NCBI GenBank assembly: GCA_963924555.1
Contig: OZ004591.1
Coordinates: 3,534,001 to 3,598,000 of the forward strand
Reading direction: 5' to 3'
Source of the DNA: Crambe crambe
Taxonomy: Eukaryota > Porifera > Demospongiae > Poecilosclerida > Crambeidae
DNA length: 64,000 nt
Shown: one piece after another, positions 11,874 to 26,700 of the stretch
How positions within the stretch are numbered: the stretch's first letter is position 1
How the letters are laid out: every line of letters begins with the position of its first letter
The notes under the pieces: model-generated
Databases searched by the model: none
The model's input: the letters and a program-made list of their open reading frames with translations, nothing else
Told to the model about the DNA's origin: nothing
Program-made: the position numbers and the translations under genes

Positions 11874-12792
11874 TTAGCGTATTGTGTTATGCTAACCTGA
11901 ACCACTCTAGACATTGGTTCAGAGATTGTAATACCTTCACACCATGATCCAATTCAAGCCAGCTAGTAGAAGCTAGCTGGAAATCTCAGTATGGACAGAG
12001 CTTTGTGGATATCAAATAATTGATAGTGTCAAGATTCTTTTACAGAAAAGCAGGACTAAGACTCTGTATGCTGGCATGTCGTTACTAATTTTACGACAAG
12101 TGAGATCTGATTGACTCCAGTAGCTGTATACATACACTATTATAAGTTCTAATTATTGTATTTAGCACCACACCCTCACTATGTTTATAAGGTAACTAAA
12201 AGCATACTGTGATCATTACATGTGTGATTTGGTTGGTTTAAATTGGTACTGATGCACACTCCAAAACAAAGTAGAACTAGCATACCTAGTAACTAGTGCA
12301 ATTAGCCACAACTCTTCTAAGATGGACCGATTAATCAGGTTGTGTATCAGTGCAGCAGCAGTGCAAAAAATAAAGTCAAAGGCTGTGTCTAGCTATGTAG
12401 TTAACAATGAGAACTAAAATGTTAACTGCAACAATCAATAGTTGACAGCTAGCCCTGCTGCTAGTGCGCCTCGTTTAGAATTGGCATCGTTACCATAGCA
12501 ACCATGTTTCTAAAGCCGGCCATAGCCGGCCTGTTTGTATGAATGCCAGTACATGTATACAGAAGACACCTTGGCTTATATTAACTTACATAAAATTTTA
12601 GTCTGTTGAAACCGAACGCAAATAGACTTAACTGTACACATTCAACACGAAGCCATTCGTCGCAGAGACCCGCCTCCTCATTATGCATTAGCATAGATAA
12701 TGAAAGCACAGTAGCAAGGGGCGGGGCATATTATAGAATTAAGTGTGTGTAGTGTACATGTCGCTATTTTTTTCTCCCTATGGGTCTAGTTT

Positions 12793-12832
12793 TTATTAGC
12801 CTCGTACCCAGGCCCATTTTAATTGGGCCTGA
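12793..12832. repeat. Orphan terminus resembling the 21.7-kb MITE
   Basis: TAGCCTCGTACCCAGGCCC followed by ATTTTAATTGGGCCTG resembles the terminal repeat of the element at 21685-22195 (TAGCCTCGACACCAGGCCCT). No matching opposite end was found nearby, so this is probably a solo or rearranged end of a related family. Confidence 0.4.
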
Positions 12833-12958
12833 TCCAGAGCTTAGAAGAACCTTGTACACTGTAGCTACATAACCCATGTGAGAATCATGACAAATGATGT
12901 GTTGGACAGCCATGGTAGTTAATATTGATTATGGTGATGTCACTACTGAGTGATAAGT

Positions 12959-13210
12959 TCAGCCTTCTTTCTGCTTGTGTCTTGGTTTTTTGGAACAAAC
13001 TACTCTTAAGCGACCCTTTCGTCTCACAAATCTACAACCTGGACACATCAACTTCAATGCGGATTTAACTTTATATGTTCTGATGAAGTTAGAGATTGGA
13101 ATAGCAAGTCTCTGCTTGACTATTGACCATGAGGTTTTAGAATATTGAGAGTGAATCATCCTTGTAATCAATGGAGCACAATTAGAAAAAAATCTCAATC
13201 CAGAAGCCAT
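12959..13210 (-). CDS. MRPL36: Mitochondrial large-subunit ribosomal protein bL36m
   Basis: Intronless frame of 83 codons. The C-terminal half ([21 protein letters not shown], with the final KKPRHKQ) is the bL36 signature: a zinc-ribbon-like C-x2-C, then C and H further on, embedded in basic residues. The N-terminal 45 residues ([20 protein letters not shown] onwards) are basic, hydroxylated and lack acidic residues, as expected of a mitochondrial targeting presequence. The role known for the family is a small structural protein of the mitochondrial 39S/54S large subunit. The start was chosen as the only upstream ATG that keeps a presequence of normal length; the total is close to the roughly 100 aa of animal homologues. 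RanBP2 starts 1.5 kb away in the opposite orientation. Confidence 0.9.
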   Translation of the reverse strand: MASGLRFFSNCAPLITRMIHSQYSKTSWSIVKQRLAIPISNFIRTYKVKSALKLMCPGCRFVRRKGRLRVVCSKKPRHKQKEG

Positions 13211-14772
13211 CTTCCTGTATAATTGAAAATATTACAGACCACAGACATGTATACAAGATTATAAACCTAACTGTTGAGGATATGGATAGCCAAAATGATC
13301 TCCTTGAAGAATTTCTAGAGATCTGTACCTTTTGAAGAAAAGATATCCCCCATATACTCAGCATGGCAGAATAAAGAGAGAGAGTATAAAAACCTCTTTC
13401 TGGATTGTTTATTACAACTACAACTCTATTTGCACTAGTACATTTCTTGATATTGCTAGGTTAGCTTCTAGTATTTCCCTGTGAAGCTTTCAGGAAAGTC
13501 AAATCTCTCAAGCCCATTTTCATCCACTAGTTGTAAGGTAGAGTGGGCAATTCCAATGGGTTCGTAAATTGTAGATACTTTCTGCTCTGCTGCAAGCAAT
13601 GGTGGATTTTCAAGTTACCATCTGGTTCATAGTAGCTTTTCAACTGTAGGCCTACTTAGCAGGTAATGGTAAAAAAAAAAAACTTCCAAAAAAATTTTTG
13701 GCAACATTTGGAGATTTGTACATCATTTAACCATGAACCACTTATTCAATAACTAGTGCAGTTACCAACATACCAAGCCAAGATAGAATAAAATGGCAAA
13801 GAGTTGGTAAGGGTCGTCGATATCATTCTGTAATTACCTGAACTGTACTAGCTACCTAGCTAGCTGTGATCGATCGACATGGTCAGATATAATAGTTGCG
13901 AACTAATCTCATAATAATGCCTTCCCTTTTGCCCCAATGAAAATGGAACCAGTACATGCAATTGTAACCTAAATGCCGACTGTAAAGCTAACATCATAAA
14001 TTACCGGTACCTACCTCGCTCGCTCTTGTCAGCTGGAAACAGGTAAAAGGTCTCCCGAGCTAGCTAGCTAGCTAGATAGCTGCGCTGCATACAGAGCATT
14101 TTGGTTTGGCGATCATTACTTATTCAGCGAGACTAGACACACAAGAAAGCAAGGTAATGACCTGGGAAGTCGTAGCAAGAGAGTGATAAAAGCTAGAAAC
14201 TTTGTTATAGGCTTACCCAGGGCCTAGGGTTAGATATTGATGGCTTCTTTAAGCAACTCTTATGTGAGTTACGGTGGCTCAAATACTTAGCTAGCTATTG
14301 TACACCAATGATATTGATAACTCACTGGTTCAGTATCACTGAAAGCTATTTTTGTGCTTGTATTAATTATAGCTATAGTAATTATTATTTGTGAAAGTTC
14401 TAATAAAATGCACGGACTTCATTTGAAAATGGTAGTATCCATCAATATTCTGACCTTAATTTATCCACCCTGGGAAATACAGTAGGGGATGGCTCCATGT
14501 ATGAAAAGGAACTAGTTGAAACAGTACAAAGTCCCATGGATTCAAAAGGTGGATAGTGAATGCCAGATACTTGATCCTTTTGGCTCAGAATTATTGGTAT
14601 CCATTCCAAGTCATATCAGTAATATAATGAAGGTTAAGGTGCAGGGTATTGATTATGGGAATACTGTAGCATTGCAGATAACTAAATTTTGAGCTATATG
14701 AGACACCTGAATCTGTCATTCTCCTAAGCTGTTTCCTCAAGCTCACCTCTCTTTACTAAGCCAAGATCATCC
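13211..14772. promoter_or_regulatory. Intergenic region between divergent MRPL36 and RanBP2
   Basis: Head-to-head spacing of 1.56 kb must hold both promoters. I see no TATA element or CpG cluster that can be assigned. A poly-A run at 13671 and runs of CTAG/GCTA units (13850-13866, 14058-14080) are the only distinctive sequence. Confidence 0.4.
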
Positions 14773-17700
14773 ATGAGTATGGGTCTTTCAAAAGAGCAAG
14801 TAAAAGATCATGTATCAAGTATCGAAGCGAAACTTGCAAATGAGAAGGAGGTAATTAGAAGTCTGTTGTTAGAATAAAGTAGGCAGGGTAGCAGTTAACC
14901 CAGCTTCTTTGTTGTGTAAGTCTACAATAACTAATTGAGTGAGCAACTCTTAGTCCCTTATGCAGTGGACAGGAGTTAACCTCCATTGGAAGTAATTCTT
15001 CTTACCTATGAGACTTATAATAGTGGCTATGTACTTTTAGATTATTCTTGCTGCTAGATCTTTTTTTTTATCTACATGTAGCGAAAACTCCATGGATTCG
15101 AGTTTTCCCGTCTCTATTTTCAGATAAAGGACTATGAAAATGCTATCAAGTATGTACTCATTATTGTAGTAATAATTGAACATGTAGTAACTTTGCAGAT
15201 TCCACTTTAGATATACATAGGTAGATTGGAAGATTTATTTTCTGTTCAAAAATGGAAAATAAAATTATCCTGTACAAAATAGTGTAAAAGCTAATTACAA
15301 GTAGCAAAGAAAGAAAATAAATTAACATGAAAATCCAATTTATGGTAACTACCTAGTACCTTTATCATCCAGTGTCAGATAAGAATATAATTATAGGTAC
15401 TTGAGTGATTATCTCACTGTAAAGGAAAGAGACTACAGGTTAGAAATATGATGTACGTATATAGGTAATTAAGTGTAACTGTTATGATGCAGGGCTCAAA
15501 AATGGATGGGTCGCCTCTATGAAGCAGTAAATGATAATATGAAAGCAGTATTTCATTATGAAAGGTATGTTATAATTTACTGTAGTGCCATTACGTATTA
15601 TTCAGGCCAAGTACATAATATCTGTTTGACAGATCTCTGGAATTGAAAAAGGAGCAGAAGGATGTCATTTTGAAAGGTGATTCATCTACATTTGTATCAT
15701 ATTGATTAATCTACGTATGTTGACGACATCCACTGCAGTTGCTGAATTATATGTTAAGATTGATGGGGCTCCTACTGAATCTATTATGGTAAAAGTGTTT
15801 TCTGATCATTTATATTGTCTTCATAAACATATTCTGGGTTTAGAATGCACTTGATGCTCTAAAGAAATTTAGTGATAATCATCCACTAATATTTTCCCTG
15901 ACAGTGAGTTGATACGACTCTATTCTGCTTCTTTATTTTAAATCTTTTATTCTGAAAAAGGAACAGTTGCAGCTTCGCGGTGGTGATTCTTCAGACACTT
16001 CTGCTGTTGAGGAGCTTCTCAAGCAACAAATTGTAAGTTTTCAGTTCAGTATACCATTATGGTATGGCAAGTTGGTGAGATTACTGCGTAGTTCTGTGTA
16101 ATGAACATTATAACATATCTTTGTTGAATCCATGACTGGATAAGTATAGAGTCATGGACAGTATATAATTATAGGTACACAATATGTAATGCCCATACAA
16201 AATCAAATAAATCCTTACCCTACCATCTTTTGTACATTGTAGCGTGGAAATCCTCATGATTCTGCTGCTCATATACGTCTTGTGAATCATTGTGTGAAAT
16301 CAGGTATACATTATATTCGTCTGTTAACAAATTTGCTTGGATATTGTATTTCTGCTGTACTGCATTCATAACTCAGGAAACTTAGAGCAAGCATTTAAAT
16401 ATTGCCAACTGTTTAACCAGAAGGAGGAGTTTGAAGAGTGTCTACTCTGGCAGGATTGTTCACTAGAGATTGCTGAGGTATCATGTACTTAAAAGCATTG
16501 GATAGCTACATGTTACACTTTAATATTTTTCCTGCAGAAATATTATGAACTTCTTAAACAGCCTGGTAAGTGGAGTATAACATAAAATTTTATTTGCATC
16601 GTGCAATACATGCAGCTAATTACTGAAAAAATATTCCATGTAGATAGTGCAAAGCCACCTGTGTATTGAGATTTGCATTGCCAGTATTACCTCTGTTATT
16701 TAACTTTGCCATGATATTTATATCTTTAGGTAATGGAGATACGTATTCGATATTAAGCACTTTAATAGCAATTTTGAAGTCCACTGGTTATAAATTCAGA
16801 TTACAGCTTAAATCAGTAACTTCAAAGAACTCTGTTGATCTTCTAATGAAGTAAGTCAATATTTGTTTGCAGTTTGTATCTCCTTCTGCTTTTTAATTAA
16901 CCCTCAGTGCATCCGCAAGGGTTATAGTACTCAGTTTGTGTGTGTATCTGTTATATCCATCATAGCAATTAGAATATTTCAAGACGATATCCAGTATTCA
17001 AATTGGAAAAGGCTTTATTCCGGAAAGAATTTCCAGCTCCATACTGTAGCCTATACTTCATATAATACACACTGGGCTGCCAACCATTACCTACTCTATA
17101 TGAAAGGCTTTAGTTTGTGTGAGATTACGAAGTGAGCTCTTCATCTGTGAACTGGTGTAGAGCAACAGCATGAAAATTCATAGCTAACTTGAGGGCTTTT
17201 AGTGATAAGTCTACGATGGTGTTGCTCATGATGAGTTTATGCAACTGTCTTACCTGCATGCTTGATCTTATCTGTGCAGTTCTCCAAGCATTATTTTTAC
17301 ATGTAGATAATAATTCAAAATGAGAATGTGGACTCTGTAGTACAGACACTGCTAGCTAGCTCTAATATAATACCTTCTGCTCATCAGTGATATGATTGCT
17401 CAATATCTGCAAACACACACAACAACTACACTAAATACTCAGTGTGCGCTGAGGGTTAGCACTTCAGTGCTTTTCATTATATCTGATACGTAGGTAAGTC
17501 AGCTGTCAATTCTTGTCAATACATTCCGTACACTCCTCTTGTTTCTACATCTTTGGTATATTTTAGGCAGTGAAATGATAAATGAATAGAACTTCTTCCT
17601 GTATTGATATTTCGATGAACAGGCTATGAATAATTTATATACCACTCTTCATTAAGTAGTGGTGGGTCCAAGCAGAGATTGTTTCTAGTGCAAACAGGAA

Positions 17701-20700
17701 TTCCTGACATATGTAGTTAAAAGAGTTCCCAGTTATGTAAAAAGATACCTTGATGTTAGCAGATGACTTTTTTTTCCCAAGAGCAACAAAATTTTTTTTG
17801 ACTGAAATGTATTGCTCATTGTGATTATTGATATAAAATTATAAAGAGACCACCCTATTCAGAGACCACCTCTCTTTAAAGACCAGTTATGTCCCATCAA
17901 TTACCTCCATTAAGAGACCACCTTTTTGTGGCCCAGAGGTGGTCGCTATTGACGGTACTGTGTAGTTATAATAGACACAGGGTAATGCATGATAAATGCA
18001 GGCAGCTTCATGCAATTCACGTTAGCTACCCTCCCCCCCCCCCTGGACAAATTGCCAAATTGAATTTATTTTTCCAGATTTGATCATGTTTTATTCACTG
18101 CTCATCAAGTTCTGAAGTTGATTTCCTCAAAACCAACGTTTTACCACATTGCTGTGAGAGAATGCTGTGGCCAACTCTACCTCATGGCTGCTCAGTATCT
18201 CTACCTCAAGAAAAAATTTGGGGTTAGTTTAAAGAAATATTAGTTTGGGGTTAGTTTTTAAATATATATTCTGCAATTGTGAATTATTGTAGATTCAGCT
18301 TGGCGACCTTTGTTTGTTGGCTTCCCTCAGAGCGACTCCACCAGATTTGGAATCTCCTTGGTCCCAGCCTGTTGGTCTGGATCCAAGCATTAAAGAATGG
18401 CATAAAAAGTCTTGTACAAGACTAAGTGTAGCTGGTAAGAAATTTCAGTGTTCATCTCATATGTGTATGTATGACTCGATCTCTACTCTTCTTAGTCCAC
18501 TTATTATATTATTGTTGATAATGTATTATTAGGCTGGCAGTTGCTAGTAGTGGCTTCATGCAGAGGAAATGATTACTTTGAAAGAACCAGGGAACTAGTT
18601 AAAGAAAAGGTATGTGTATCTCTTTTGAAGCATTCATCTATTGAGCTACTTTATTTCCAGAAGGACAAGTTCATTCTAATCAAGTTTTTATTTGAAGAGT
18701 GTATGGTAAATGTCTGGTATATTGTTGTGATTGAATGAAATTTTTTTTATGTGCGTAGGATCGAAAAGTACCATATGGATCTAATTATATACAGTACAGC
18801 TTGCAGCAGGTATGTACAAACGTAGCATATACTACTATTTAGAGCAGGTATGCCTTTGTTTCATATGTGACAAATTATTATTGGAATAATAATACTATTG
18901 TAGTCTTTCTTGGCTGCCGATGACTCTTTCCTCCTGTTGCAACCTAACTTACCACATACCGATGACTTGACCATCTGTGATAAAGGTGAGAATTTTTATA
19001 TACTTTATGAAATTAGTGTCCTTTTTAATGTATGTATCTTTAGATTATGTGATTGATAGTAAATATGATGCTGGCAGACTGCTATGGTTGTGTTTAGTAC
19101 ATAAAGCTATTAAAAGAACACCACCAAGTAAGTCATGGGAGAGAGATGTAGTGCGTATAAGGTTATGTTGTGTGTACATAATCATTCATATGCTATCATT
19201 CATATGCTTAGTGGTCTCTCTCTCTCTCTCTCTCTCTCTCTCCCCCCATTTTCATAGTTTCTGATTGGTTGGTAGCAATGTTTCCTGGATGTCAATTAAC
19301 TACCTCAAACTTAACAGGGAGCAATCCTAACTCATTGTGCAGGTGTGACTTAGAGGTAAGATGTACTGTCTATCATTGATCTCTTGCACCAATATTTGGA
19401 AACCACACTGTGCTCTTAGCACTAAGGAATTTTGATGAAGCTTTATTTTGTACAGTCACTGCTGAAGTGTGTGTGCTGTCCAAATGTTGGTTACAATCCC
19501 CTGTACAAGACTTTCAGTCACTTTAAGATTTGCAGGCAATAATAAAATTAACAATTCTTTACCTACCAAAATATATTGTACTTTTTGTGTAGAAATTTCG
19601 TTGAAAAGAGCGCTTTAACTGATAGCTAATTTCAAAATATTAAGTAATAGCTCAATAGTTTTATTACCTGCCATCCCTATGTACTTAAGAGAGAGCTACC
19701 ACTCTCTCTGATAACAAAACTCGGGGATTATATAGATATCTTTCCCAGTACTATACAATGTTGTTGTTTATTAATTGAACAGGTACAATTACATACTTAT
19801 CACTACTATATGCATGCAGATCCTGTGAATCCGGCTCTTTAGTTTGAAACTATGACATGCATTTGATTGATTGCACTAAGTGCATAATATATTTAAGCAT
19901 AGTAATTTGACTACAGCTACACCACCAAGGGTTGAACAAGTTGATACAACATGCATTCATTGACAACAAGGGAAGAAGGCTTGAGGAAGCATATGTATAA
20001 ACTGTGGTATCGTCTTGCCTTCAGTATGTAGTTATTTGGCCATTTTGGCAAAGTATTGCCTTTTTATGTCTTAATCCCAGTGCATATCAATGTTCTCCTT
20101 TCATTATAGGCATATTTAGTTCTCCAGTGTCGCAAGTATGAACAGCAGTTATTCTCAGGAACTTCAAAACAGAATTTGAATTCAATTTTGGCAGTTCTCT
20201 CACCCCACTGCATACACATGGAAGAAGTTGACATTGTATGGTGGAAAGAAGTAGCAAAATATCTCAAAGGCAATTTAAGGTGTGTGTTGTGTGTGTGGAG
20301 TCATTCTGCACTCTGGGCTTCCAAGCCCACAGTGCAGACCATTCACTGCCAGTGACCACCAGTGTGTGTGGAGTCACAGGCAGTGAGTGGTTTGCACTCT
20401 GACTGTAAGGTTGAGTCTCACCAGTGACATGAGGTGTTTATCCATCCATTAATTTGCTGTGGATATCCATCTAATGCCATGGCACCAGTCCACCCAGCTG
20501 AAAATGGGTACCTTGATTTCCAGGGTGCAAATCAAACTAGCTATCTCTCCAATATAGCTGCCGCTGAGCAGTCATATGCACCTGGTCAAACCAGGATGCC
20601 AGTGCACTAAGCAGGCACTATGAGCCAGTGCTGGCAAACTCCTGGAGTCTGAGCTAGGAACTCACAGGAGGACTTCTCAGCCTGTGGATGGACACTCAAA

Positions 20701-23700
20701 CCTGGACCACAACTGATATGATTTGCATTTGCATTTTGTATGTGTGTGTGTGTGCAGATAATGTGGAATCACTGGCAGTGAGTGGTTTGGCTTGTAAGTG
20801 GGAGACTGTGAGATTGAGTCCCACCAGTGACATACATATGGTGTTTATCCATTAATTTGCTAGTGAATGAATATCCATCTAATACCATGCCACCAATCCA
20901 CCCAGCTGAAAATGGGTACCTGGAATTTCCAGGGTGCAAATCAAACTGGCTCCCTCTCTCCAATGTGGTCAAAGTGGGACATTGGGTGCCCATACTGCTT
21001 GCTGAGAAGAGGTAGCCTGTGAGTTCCTAGCCCAGGTTCCAAGAGAGTGCCTGTTTATTGCACAGGCATCTTGGCTTGACCAGGTATACATGACTGCTTA
21101 GCAGTCATGCAGAAGTATTTATGTACAATCCGTCCCACACATTTTTGATAAATACAGTAAGTCTTGAAGACCTGATCAGACATATGATGCCATTGATCTT
21201 CTTGTTTTACAAAATATGTTTGTTGGTGTAGCTGTGTATTTAGCCATCTTTTTTTTTTCCAGAGGATGCAGAGGTCATTGGCACAGAAATATCTTTGATT
21301 TATTATTTATTGTTTCCTTCATAATGAAAAGAATGGTCTGTCAATCTCTGTTACTCAGAGCCTAGAGATTATTGCCAACCCATTATGCATACCCTAATAG
21401 TGATATATATTATTATTGATCCCATACAACCTCACTTTTTTCTTCTTTCTTTTTTTATTTTATAGTGTACCAGACAGAAAGATTATCCAGGATTTAGTGA
21501 GCTACATCAGAGCTTGTTCACCCTTGAAATTGGATATGGATCAACTATCACTTTTAGCCAGACATTTCAATGATCAAGTATGCCAGTATACAGTCATGTG
21601 TATCACATTTGTGCCTAATGTGCTAGCTGGTGTTGTATAAGTATATGTACGTAGTTCATTCACACTATGTAACTACCCTGCATCTAGCCTCGACACCAGG
21701 CCCTCCTTTTAATTAGACTTTTGGAGGGCCTGGTACGCGAAGAAGTCACGTGGGGGTAGAACTGGGGTAGAACTGACTTAATTGGGCATGGGCAGTGCAT
21801 GAGAGCTTTTAGACCCTGCCCATGCATTTGGGCTACTTGGACTGAAGTCTACTAGATCGACCTAAGGTGCCAGATGTTCAGAAGAACTTCTGCTCTGTTT
21901 CGCTACTACAATTTCGCTACAACCATACAATCAAGGACTTACTAACACTCTTTAAAAATTCTGCAGGCTGATCTATCTATGATCCAAGCTACTTCTAATA
22001 AGCAGTTCCTAGGCTAGCTAAGCATAGCAACAATGACAGCACAACACCCCTTCTTTTTCTCAGGCCAGGTTGAATGACATATGCAACGGTAAAGCGTTTC
22101 CTTGGACACATGGGTTTCTATGGTTCTTGCGATATTTTGGCTTACCAGGCCCTCCACAAACATCAATTAAAAAGGAGGGCCTGGGGCTGAGGCTACCCTG
22201 CATCCACGACAGAAAGGATAAAGTCATTGGTCGTGATATTGTTTGTGTAGGTTTTATCCAGAAAATTTCTTAACTAAGGCAACCTTGATAATCTCTGACG
22301 AAGCCATCTAGGCAGAGGAGGTTGGAAATGGTTATGTGAATAGATATACCATCAACTGAGAGATTTGTACAAAGAAATATTTCTGCTTCCAACCTCCTCT
22401 GAGCCAAGGCCTATAAGATGCACTCTTCTCTTCTTGTTATGTATTAATGCTCTATATAATATAAGGCAAGGTAAAGTAAATATTTTGTGCAGAGTATGAG
22501 ATTGCTCTAATAGTTTGGATGTTCTTGGTTTGTAGGAGATGTTCGAATGGAGTAGTCACTATTGGAGAATAGTTCATGATGTAGTTAACAGTAAGATCAA
22601 GTATGATGGTCAAAGGAAGAGTTTGTACTTCAGTCGCACACCTCTGTCATCTACATTGGACTGTGATTCTTTGCTGGCTGAAGCTCAATTGGCACTGGCC
22701 AATGCTGCACTCTACAAGCATGACACCAGCCAAGCTTTGAAATACTTTTCACAAGTGAACACTCCCCAAGCTGCATGGAATCAGTCTCAGGTGTGTACAT
22801 TATATTCATGGCTATGTAGCTACTACGTATGTTATTGGAGTGAATCAGTGCCAAAATTATTATATTCGCATTTCATAAACCATTTAGACACAGATTATAC
22901 ATCATCATTAGAGAGTTAACTAAGGAGTGTACTTTGGATGCAGGCTGATAATCTTGCAACCACTACAGCTGAATAAATCACACAGAGAGCTAGCAAGCTA
23001 ACTAACTAATAGCTCCAACTAACTAGCTACATACTGCATTAGTCTAACAATGTGTTAGCTATTGCTTTTGCAATGATTCTGAGAGATAAACATATTATTA
23101 CTTCATCCATACAGATCTACATATTAATGGCAGAGCAAGAAGATATTGATCCTCAAATTCACAGGTCTTACTTGCAAAAAGCTTTGGATTGTCTCACTGC
23201 TGCCATTAGAAAATTGAATTCATCTGATGATCCGGTAGGCTTTCATGTATTTTGGGGGTATGTACTGTGTGATCGTTAGGCCAGGCCATGGGGAAGGGGG
23301 TATGCACAGGAGGGGGATATGCCCCTCCCTGTCCCATGCAGAGTTGCAGGGAGAGGGACGACCGAATTACAGAACGTGTTCTGTAGGACAGCTAACAGAT
23401 ATAGGTACATATTTATGACCATGCTTAAGAAACATAGACCCAGACCTGTCATGATAGTGGTGATTTTAGATTTCGCATGCATGAACATAATCATCTTCTT
23501 GACCATAATACTTTACATTCAATACTCAAAATTAGGATCAGGAATAATTTAGGCCTCTATGTTTTTCCACTTTCTGTGTGATTGCTCCTGGAGGAGTCCC
23601 GGGTTTCTCCCACTCCATGAACAGGATTTGACTGTACAAAACCAATATGGACATACATGCAAATGCAGTGATTATAATATTCAATTGGCTGTGCATGCCC

Positions 23701-26700
23701 TCAAATTGATCCTCCTCTGCCTTCCCCCTTCCTGAAGGCCATGTGTGTTTGTGATTAAATACAGAATTATGTTAAAATGATCATGTAGGAATTGCAGGAT
23801 AAGCTACTTAGTAAGCAAGAGAAAATAAAGGAGCTATTGAATGAGTCACCAATAGGTATGAAGTGAATTGAGTTTCTCCCTATATGTGACATTATTTTGC
23901 ATTGTAGCCTTGCATATGGACTGTGATTATAAAGAAAGTTTCCCCCTACCTCAACTTAACTCCACTCCAGCTCGGGTTAAGTATCACCGTTCACCTAAAC
24001 AAAAGCTGCTGGTAGGTTTGCCTTTTTTACTTTAGCTAAGATCTATAATAAGGGGATAATTTTATAGAGAGATTTGTCCTTTCCTGAAATGTCTTGTAAC
24101 TGGTATGGGTCCCAGCTTTAAGATTATTCCATAGTTAATATTATTCTGGGTATTGCAAGTCTAGATTGAAGGTGAAAGATGCCAGATATTATTATAGGAG
24201 TGTCATGTTGTGTTTTATAGAGCCATGGTGCTGAAGTATCTTTTAGTGAGAGCTTGGAGGAGGCTTTGAAGGACAAAGATAAGCAGTTAGCTGATATGTC
24301 AGACCAATTACAGCAGATGCAGGTTTGTATTAGTAACATCTAGAGCTCAATTGCATGGGTGCTTGGAAATTTGGTGAGCAAGTTAGAGTGCATGTGAAAA
24401 ATGATGGGTGTATCCATACATGAAAATTATGTATGTGAAGTGAACATTTGCAGTATGAAATTTTTCATTTTTATTGCTTGGTGCTGGGGTATATAAGTCC
24501 ATCACTCCACTATGCTTGGAAACCACCAGCTAAGATGCTGCCAAAAGAACATACCCTAAGTATTTATGTAGTATGGTTGATTGGGTATTAAGTTATTTTA
24601 TGGTTGTATATCAGGCTGAAATGAAAGAACTTAAGAAGAATTATTCCTTGGTTCATGGACCTTCTGAGCCCATCACTAAATCACCATTGTCGGAGTCATT
24701 GAAAAGTGAGCATGCTGATGAAAGTGACATGCTGCCTGAAAGTGGTGTCTTGCTTACTAAATCACCACTTGAAACTACAGATCATGTTGATATGAGTAAT
24801 ACACCTTATGAAGGTGATGTGGTACTTAGGTCTTCATTAACTCGTGAGGCATCCCTCCAGGGAAATGCTGAAGTAATAACTTCAGCTACATCATCAGCTA
24901 GTATCACTACCAAGTCCTTATACACACCACAGCCATTACCTTCATATCTGTCTGGGCTCCCTTCTTTGAATAGCAGCATTGGCACCACTGCCACTTCTGT
25001 GGTTCCTCTTCCTACTTTGTCTATTCCTACTTCCTTCAATTTGTTCAGTCCACCGACTACTACCAGCTTGTTTGGAGCCAGTACTATACCTCCTGCTTCT
25101 ATTTCTACTGGCAAGGACCCTCCTGTGCATTATGGACCAAGTCTTACCAATTTCAATTTTGGCATTGGAGGTATGTCTACGGGATCAGTTTCTGTGCCTG
25201 AACATAGTAGAAGTTCAGGGTTATTAGCTGGCCACGATGTATCATCTGCAACACCTGTTTTCCAATTTGGTACAATGAGTGGTGCTTTCAGGACACAAAC
25301 TATTGCTGCCAGCAGTACTGGAATTTCTTCGGTCCATAGTGCATTCCTTCCAAGTACGACTGGACTTATGACTGCTGGAATGTCACTATTTGCCTCTACC
25401 AATCCTTCTTCATCAGGTGGAGTGTCATCATTCACTTCCACAAGTCACTCTTCAGTGAGTGCTGCTGCTACTAGTGCTGCCAGTGTAACTAGCATCTTTC
25501 CAGTAGCTTCATTTGATTTCTGTGCACCACCTACCACCAGTCTTTTCCCACCTACCATAATGAGTACAGCTGAAGCTACGTCAGCTAATAGATCTGCTGG
25601 ACTATTTCAACCTAAAGCTGCAGTGTTCTCATTCGGTGGTCCTAGTGCACACAATGCTGAAGCTGTTGTTAGAACAGTTGATATGGCTATGAAGAGGCCA
25701 CTGGAGGCATTACAGACCACAGTAAGTCAAGGTTCATCTCTATTTACTGCTTCACCAGGTGGAAAAATTGCTACACCTTTTGAATCTTCATCAGCTGCTC
25801 CATTTGGAAGTTTATTGTCATCAACTCTTGGGGCTACAAAACCACTTGAAGTTATTGGCACATCATCTTCACAACCTACTCCATCGCCTACCCCTCTGAA
25901 ATATCCAAGTTTGTCTTCACTACTTAGTGCCCCCCTTTCTGTATCATCAGGTAGAGCACCAAATACAGAAATTTCTTTTGCACCTAGCAAAGAAAAACCT
26001 CTGTTACCTTCTCTCTTGCCCCAAACTGTGAGTAAACCATCAGTATCTCAAGAAGAGAATATAGTGTTGCCCTTACCTGGTGTCGTATCAGAGCAAGAAA
26101 AACATTCTGTTAGTGATGAGAAAGGCACTCACATATCAGAACAAGAAAGTCTCTCATCAGAAGATGATGGAGATAGAGACAGTGTCATATTTCTCTATGA
26201 GGAAGTTCCTGAACCAGAGCAGATTGCTAAAGCTGAAAAGTTCATGCTTCCTCAATCCTATTACTTGTATGAGAAAAAGCATTTGTGTTCTGGGTGCAGG
26301 GGTTGCAATGAAGATGTTAACTCTTCTTATGCTAACACCACTGAGCCTCCTGTAACTGTTGAAGATTCTGAGAAAAAAACTTCATCACTTGCATCTAATG
26401 ATCCAAGCAATAAGAATAAATTCTCCTCTGTGGGTATGCTCACTTTTTTGGATCTTGTCTCTCAGTCTAATAAAGACCCAATGGCGTTTAGTAGGGGGAA
26501 GGGATTTCAGTTTGATGGCACTGGCAACCAGTTATTTTCATCAGCACAAGATACCCAAGGTAGTGATGATCCAGAAGAAGAGACAAATATCCATTTCAAA
26601 CCCATTGTGACTTTGCCTGAGAGTTACAGTATGACATCATGGGATGATGATGCCGAGGTTTTATTTCAGCATCGTTCTAAGTTGTTTCGCTTCGATGCTG

